This document shows positions 59,288 to 64,000 of a stretch of 64,000 nucleotides of DNA, piece by piece (the first letter of the stretch is position 1; each line of letters opens with the position of its first letter). The notes under the pieces were generated by a model. It ran no database searches. It saw only the letters and a list, made by a program, of their open reading frames with translations, and was not told where the DNA came from. Source of the stretch: Micropterix aruncella (lineage: Eukaryota > Arthropoda > Insecta > Lepidoptera > Micropterigidae); assembly GCA_944548615.1 (NCBI GenBank), contig OX155964.1:16232484-16296483 (forward strand), read 5' to 3'. Both the position numbers and the translations under genes were made by a program.

Positions 59288-59403
59288 TTACTTTTAGACC
59301 CATCTTCAGAGGAAAGATGAACGTCCTTGTCATCTTCATCAGGTGTTCTTTCTTTCTTCAGTCTAAAGTGCAAGTCTAATCCATCTGATGGATTAGACTG
59401 CTT
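59288..59403 (-). other. Candidate coding exon between plausible splice sites
   Basis: The minus-strand text SNPSDGLDLHFRLKKERTPD continues EDDKDVHLSSEDGSK, very hydrophilic and acidic. A pyrimidine-rich stretch ending in CAG precedes it (59400-59430) and a GT-AATT donor-like site follows at about 59288. It looks more protein-like than surrounding frames, but no neighbouring exon was found. It contains a 13-bp palindrome at 59373-59399. Confidence 0.25.
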
Positions 59404-59404
59404 T

Positions 59405-59850
59405 TGCACGTAAGAAACAAGTAAATATATTAAAAAGAAATAAAAAACAACTGCCGTTACAGCGAACTATTGCATTTATAATTATTTGAATTACGGCTTT
59501 TTTATGACATGTTTGTGGTTTATGTATTTATCAATATAGGTAGATACATATATATTTTCGGAATGTACCCAATCAGACCTTTCATTTGACACTAAACACA
59601 CCATATATTTATATGCTAATTTATTGACATTTGAACATTTGGACGTTTAGACAACTACTTACTTGATATTTGGACAATTAAGGTACCCTATGATACTCGG
59701 GATAACACAACGATTCTAACAATAATACACACACACACATATCGGTTTAAGCGTTTAGAAGTTACGGTGGAATAAACAAACAGAAAACATAGGTACATAG
59801 ATGAACCTTGAACACAGTACACTCCTATTTTGTTGGGCAGTCGTGTAATA
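59405..59850 (+). repeat. Dispersed repeat R1, copy 3
   Basis: Begins 'gaaacaagtaaatatatta' and ends 'ttgttgggcagtcgtgtaa', the most complete copy. It includes a short CA microsatellite (59727-59741). Confidence 0.75.
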
Positions 59851-60324
59851 CTGATGAAGATGGTAGTGACACTCATCTTGTACTAAATACAACAAGAATA
59901 AATTTTACAAAAGTCTATTTTACCTTCCTAACCCACTCCTTCCAACCCTTTGAGGTAAGAATGCTTATAACAACGTACGGATTGTTTCTTCTGTTTTCTA
60001 ACACCCTCTCTCGCGTGACTTTAGAATATTTTTAGCAAGTGTTAAGCATCATTACAGTAATCATTTCAGTTGTATCGCTAATATCTCCTTTTTTGTATGC
60101 CAGTAAGTAGATATTATTATGTGGACGCACGACAGTACATGCACAAAATGACGGTGCAGGCGTGTCGCGTCGTTTGTAAATACACATAAATACACACATA
60201 AATACATAATTGGATGAGATATTTTTTTTTGGAAAAGTGAAAAATCTACATCCGCGGCCAGAAATTTATCCATTCCGATAGTAATCAACGCGCGCCTTGC
60301 AGGGGTTGCAATATAATGGCGAAA
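59851..60324. other. Spacer between R1 copies
   Basis: No supported feature. Confidence 0.3.
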
Positions 60325-61010
60325 GCAACGAAACAAGTAAATATATTAAAAAGAAAAACAGGGCACCGCCGTTACAGAAAGTGAACTATTGCATTTATAA
60401 CAAGGTAGAGAGGACGAGTAAAGTATTGAACATAACAACAAAAAAAGACTGATTATATTAAATATCTTCTTTATATTTGATACATTGATGCAATGCATCT
60501 TCCATTATCTTGAAACCTCAAATAATTATATAAAATTAAACGCCCTCTATACTCATTTGTATGTACTCTTTCGAACTATCTTTTTACATTAGTACCATTT
60601 CTGGTCGCTTGATGTAATTTAGTATTTATTAGTGTAAACAAAATTGATGAGAGCGATTTGAGCCCATTCCCATGTGTTAAGCGATTTTTGTCCATAATCA
60701 ACCATTATCCTGTAGGTCTAAGCTATTCAAAAATATATATTTCATTGAGGTACCCGATTTTCCGTTAGCTTCTGGAATCATTTGTAGTGCCTTACTTGTA
60801 ATTACTTGTAATTATTTTTATTACGATTTTTTTTTATATATTTGTGGTTTATATTTTTATCTATATAGATACATGTAGGTATATTACCGGGACGTACTCA
60901 ATCAGACCTTTCATTTGACCCTGAACACGATATATTTATGTTAAGTTATTGACATTTGGACATTTATACCACTACTTACTTGATATTTGGACAGGTAGTG
61001 CCCTATGCCA
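60325..61010 (+). repeat. Dispersed repeat R1, copy 4, interrupted
   Basis: 60325-60400 ('gaaacaagtaaatatatta' to 'gcatttataa') and about 60803-61010 ('taattatttttattacg' to 'gtagtgccctatg') are consecutive parts of R1. The intervening 400 bp (60401-60802) starts 'caaggtagag' and ends 'gccttacttg', possibly a small inserted element with weakly inverse ends. The R1 end is missing. Confidence 0.65.
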
Positions 61011-61099
61011 TAACGAGACATTCAGGAGCTATTGTAGCCCTCGCATCCTCATTTTTAAAGTCAACCTCTCGGCCGTGTTAAGTAAATTTAATTAAGTAC

Positions 61100-61290
61100 T
61101 GTGTGAACCCTGCCGCGGCGGCGGCGTCGCGACGCGCGCGAGAGAGTACGAATCCGAAGTCTGCCACTATATCTACGAACGCTCGAAGCCTTTCGCACCA
61201 GTTCTTCGGCGGACGTCGGCGTGAGTGGTCGTGTCTTCGGTTTCCAGCAGTGCTGCCAGCTTCGGTCGTAATGAAGAAGAGACGGTGTTT
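61100..61290. promoter_or_regulatory. CpG-rich island, possible promoter or first exon
   Basis: A 190-bp patch with 'gccgcggcggcggcgtcgcg' and many CpG dinucleotides stands out from AT-rich flanks. Frames on both strands are open but low-complexity at one end. Without transcript data its role is only a guess. Confidence 0.25.
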
Positions 61291-61559
61291 TAAAACGGTA
61301 CCTAATTTTATATGGCAAATACACGTGTGTTTACATGCGACATTATAAATAAAAAGCTCTGTTCTCTCTTTTTGTAATTCATAAAAAATAGGCTATTTTG
61401 CACTTTTTGACCCATTAGCTCCCACAACTTTTTGAAACTCTAAATAATTACATTTTGTTTTGAATTGTTCCACGTTATGATTTTTATATTCATCTGCAAA
61501 CGTCAAAAAATGCCTCAAAAACTATCGAGGAAGCATCATGCAGGTTGTTTGCCAATAAG

Positions 61560-61903
61560 AGTCCGCTAAAGGGGTACTTCCTAATACAAAACGCCAATAC
61601 AAATTACTCTCGCAATTTAAATCGCATTGTCACAAAACTTAGCATATCATTAAATCATAGTATCGAACAGGGTGCTGATAGAGTAGATTTTCGAAAAAAT
61701 GTTTATTACAAAAGTTACTATTATTTAAATTTTTCATGAAAATCTACTAATATGTAACTTCGGTATTAAACATATTTTTCGAAAAATTTATTCTATCAGC
61801 ACCCTGCACGATACTATGGTAAGTATCAAGAACCTGCGATTTAAATTGCCAGGGTAATTTGTATTTGTATTTTGTATGAAGTGATACCCCTTTACCGGTC
61901 TTT
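61560..61903. repeat. Fold-back element with ~145-bp arms
   Basis: The left arm has 'gctaaaggggtac', 'acaaattactct-gcaattt', 'cagggtgctgatagagta' and 'attttcgaaaaa', mirrored in the right arm with about 80% identity. The AT-rich centre is near 61720. No TIR-type target site could be fixed. Confidence 0.8.
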
Positions 61904-62744
61904 TAAGGAATATTCCCGGAGGAGATTAGTATTTAGTCGTTTGCTAGCCATACATTCTAAAAACGAAGATGTACAGAAGTACTTACAGTATTATATCATA
62001 AAAATTGTATATCATTAAAAATATATTAAACATAATATTTTTACAGTCAAATATGTATACATGACGTTGTTTGATGCGGCTCGTAAAACTTTCAGTTTGT
62101 ATGTTTACATGTACATACAGAGTTACCAATTGAGACTAAACAAGATTTTCATTTTTGGTTATTAGGAGATGTTCTACATGAAACATTCAGTTGGAAACCA
62201 TTTATAATAGTTGTTTTGATTTAAGCCTTGATTACCAAAGAATAGGGGTTTTTATATTATAATTTCGGATATTGAAAATTTTCCCCCCTTGTAACCTAAA
62301 TCGGCCTAGATCAACAAAATATATTTTCAACTCAATAAAACCTTTCTTTACAAGAAAACTTAGTTTTTAAAATAGAACTTAGAGTTCGAACAGGCAACAT
62401 TATTTTGACTGATGTTTTTTCTTAAAAATATATATTTTTGTTTAAGAATTAATTACTATAAAACAATTATTTTGCTAACAAAAATAACAGGAACCGTATG
62501 GCAAAACCTTAACATTTTGCTTATTTGATTCTGTCACCTAACTGGGACTAACCCATTCTAGGGTGGACAGGAAAAATATGTTTTCGGAAATTAGGAAAAT
62601 TCCTTTCTCAGGAGTATTCTACATAAAATATCGTGTACAAGAAAAAGTTATATCCAAAAACACATTTTTTAACACAAAAAGTCAGTCAAATAAATGTTTT
62701 TTTTAAATTTTCTTGTTCAGCTTCACATATATTTATCTCTTACC
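61904..62744. other. Unassigned AT-rich sequence
   Basis: No supported feature. Confidence 0.3.
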
Positions 62745-63240
62745 ATTTAAAGGATCATGGGACATATGTGTCCCATAAATTTAAAATCATTTTATAAATT
62801 ATCGAATACGAATAATTTATAAATCATATTTTTTCAATGTTTTCGAGTCATCAGAATCTCAATATTAGCAAAAAATATATTGTTTTAAAATATAATGCTT
62901 TTTTTCAAAATATCGCAAATAACCAACGAACTCTGGTTATTTTAAATAAATAAATAATGTATTTATGGCGACTTTTGTAATTCAATTTATTTTCTTTTAT
63001 TTCGTTTTTAGTATGTATGAGGTCTGAGTTCAATTATAAAATAATAAAATGTTGAAAAAAGTTTTACCTTTGCGTCTTTATGTACTCTTATGTTTCATGA
63101 ATTTATACTAAATCTATTGAACCAATTATCACAAAACTTAGCATACATGTTATTTACATCGCCCTTTAACAGTTTTATGTCTCAAAAATTTCCATACTCT
63201 GCTGCAAAGCTTATGGTCCTCAAAGGGTTAAAAGGTTTGT
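62745..63240 (+). repeat. Dispersed repeat R2, copy 2
   Basis: Matches 43553-44035 throughout. It begins near 'atttaaaggatcatgggaca' and ends 'gtcctcaaagggttaa', so the end outlines TTAACCCTTTGAGGAC in reverse. The start contains a palindrome 'atgggacata-tgtcccat'. Confidence 0.7.
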
Positions 63241-64000
63241 CGTGCTGTATCTAATACCATGTATAAACGATATTAAAAGATGGTTTCTCATACTAAGAGA
63301 AACCAACTTATAAGAGGCCGGAATCACGCGGCATGCTTACGTAAACTAATTATACAAATATCAATGTGATTATGCTTATTGTGAAATCAGATATCAATAT
63401 TATATTTTTTATCGAATTCAATTTAGTCCTTATGCAATCGCCTAAGAAAGCGTAAGATTCTTTTGCATAATTAAATTAATTTCCAATTTAATTAGCATAA
63501 CAAACTAATTCAATCCATTTCTCTATCAATTTAAATTATTCATGACTATTTATTACCTAATGAAAGCTCGTAATATTTAATTTTATTAGCAGTTTGTCTT
63601 CCTCTGGTTCCAGTGCAGTGACCTCGTGGGATTGTTGGTTTTTAACTGTATACCTACAATTTTCTTGGCCGTTTTCGAACTACATTCTTTACTAAGAAGA
63701 AAGTATTTTTTCACCATTTATTTTATAGATGAGTCGCTCATTCAACTATTAATTAGTTGCATTAAAAAAACCTATCGTGCGCAGCCATCGCTGGCAATCG
63801 TCGGTCATGCTGACAACACAGGTTTTCGTTTAAAATTTCTCAGCGGGCAATTCGCTTTCGCGCGCGCGGGAGAAAGTGTTTCCCGCCATCAATGGCGACG
63901 CGTCACATTGGTTTTACGAGCTGCCTGGCCATTTTAGCAATGAATAAATTGTGACGCATGTTAAATTATCATAGAGCCTTTGTTGAAGCTGGCTTGACAG
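63241..64000. other. Unassigned; GC-rich patch 63770-63910
   Basis: 63770-63910 is GC-richer with 'tttcgcgcgcgcggg' and an open + frame (63626-63937) that ends QWRRVTLVLRAAWPF. No domain is recognised. It could be an exon or promoter of a gene outside the window. Confidence 0.25.

Overview
The window looks like AT-rich, repeat-dominated nuclear DNA from an insect, most likely a moth or butterfly. The evidence is the absence of operons or closely packed genes, the abundance of 5'-truncated non-LTR retrotransposon (LINE) tails, tRNA-derived SINEs, Helitron, mariner/Tc1, hAT, Tigger/pogo and piggyBac-type remnants, and repeat ends built on a 'ttgaagtcggtt' / 'cctcctcctttt' motif that is common in Lepidoptera. 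Species and chromosome cannot be told from sequence alone. All family names come from motif recognition by eye; no database was searched.

Only one convincing, largely intact protein-coding gene is visible: an intronless-looking C2H2 zinc-finger gene on the minus strand (26179-27192, 337 aa, eight fingers and a ninth broken one). Directly behind it, in the same orientation, lies a decayed second copy of the same gene (25545-26178). The two units appear once to have been fused in frame. A second gene-derived feature is a pair of serine-protease pseudogenes (about 31.9-32.7 kb and 48.5-49.2 kb). In both, the catalytic C-terminal half precedes a clip domain, the reverse of the normal clip-protease order. 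Both are part of a 1.2-kb segmental duplication carrying the same SINE-like body. A few unassigned open segments are listed with low confidence.

Layout. 0-8 kb: a hAT relic with a perfect 8-bp target duplication inside an older repeat, LINE tails, a SINE and a three-monomer tandem repeat. 8-17 kb: a G-poor low-complexity block, fold-back elements at 10.1, 10.7, 11.2-12.1 and 16.2-16.7 kb, a GC-rich family ('family E') arranged head to head, a SINE, and a second hAT relic. 17-25 kb: more family E copies and a LINE whose 3' UTR is split by a Tc1-like (DD34E) element. 25-28.5 kb: the zinc-finger locus and a long-TIR MITE. 28.5-38 kb: a retroposon with a 10-bp target duplication and an internal 'gtcgaaaa' minisatellite, another fold-back, protease pseudogene copy 1, microsatellites and a LINE fragment. 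38-41 kb: a Tigger remnant split by a fold-back element with an 8-bp target duplication, then a 0.95-kb compound palindrome. 41-50 kb: tandem repeats, a mariner (DD34D) interrupted by a LINE, a second LINE, and protease pseudogene copy 2 carrying its own LINE insertion. 51-54.5 kb: a 104-bp tandem duplication, a pure (TA)n tract and a large inverted array of 619-bp monomers. 54.5-64 kb: poly-C tracts, a longer (TA)n, a Helitron, a piggyBac-type MITE, further copies of dispersed repeats and two GC-rich islands that may be promoters or exons.

The DNA therefore reads as a record of nested insertions. In several places target-site duplications or a paired empty copy let the order of events be read directly. 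I found no CRISPR array, rRNA, operon or stand-alone tRNA gene, and no clear evidence for a novel multi-gene system. The most unusual structures are the inverted 619-bp array, the permuted clip-protease duplication, the fused zinc-finger tandem copy, and the GC-rich family E.
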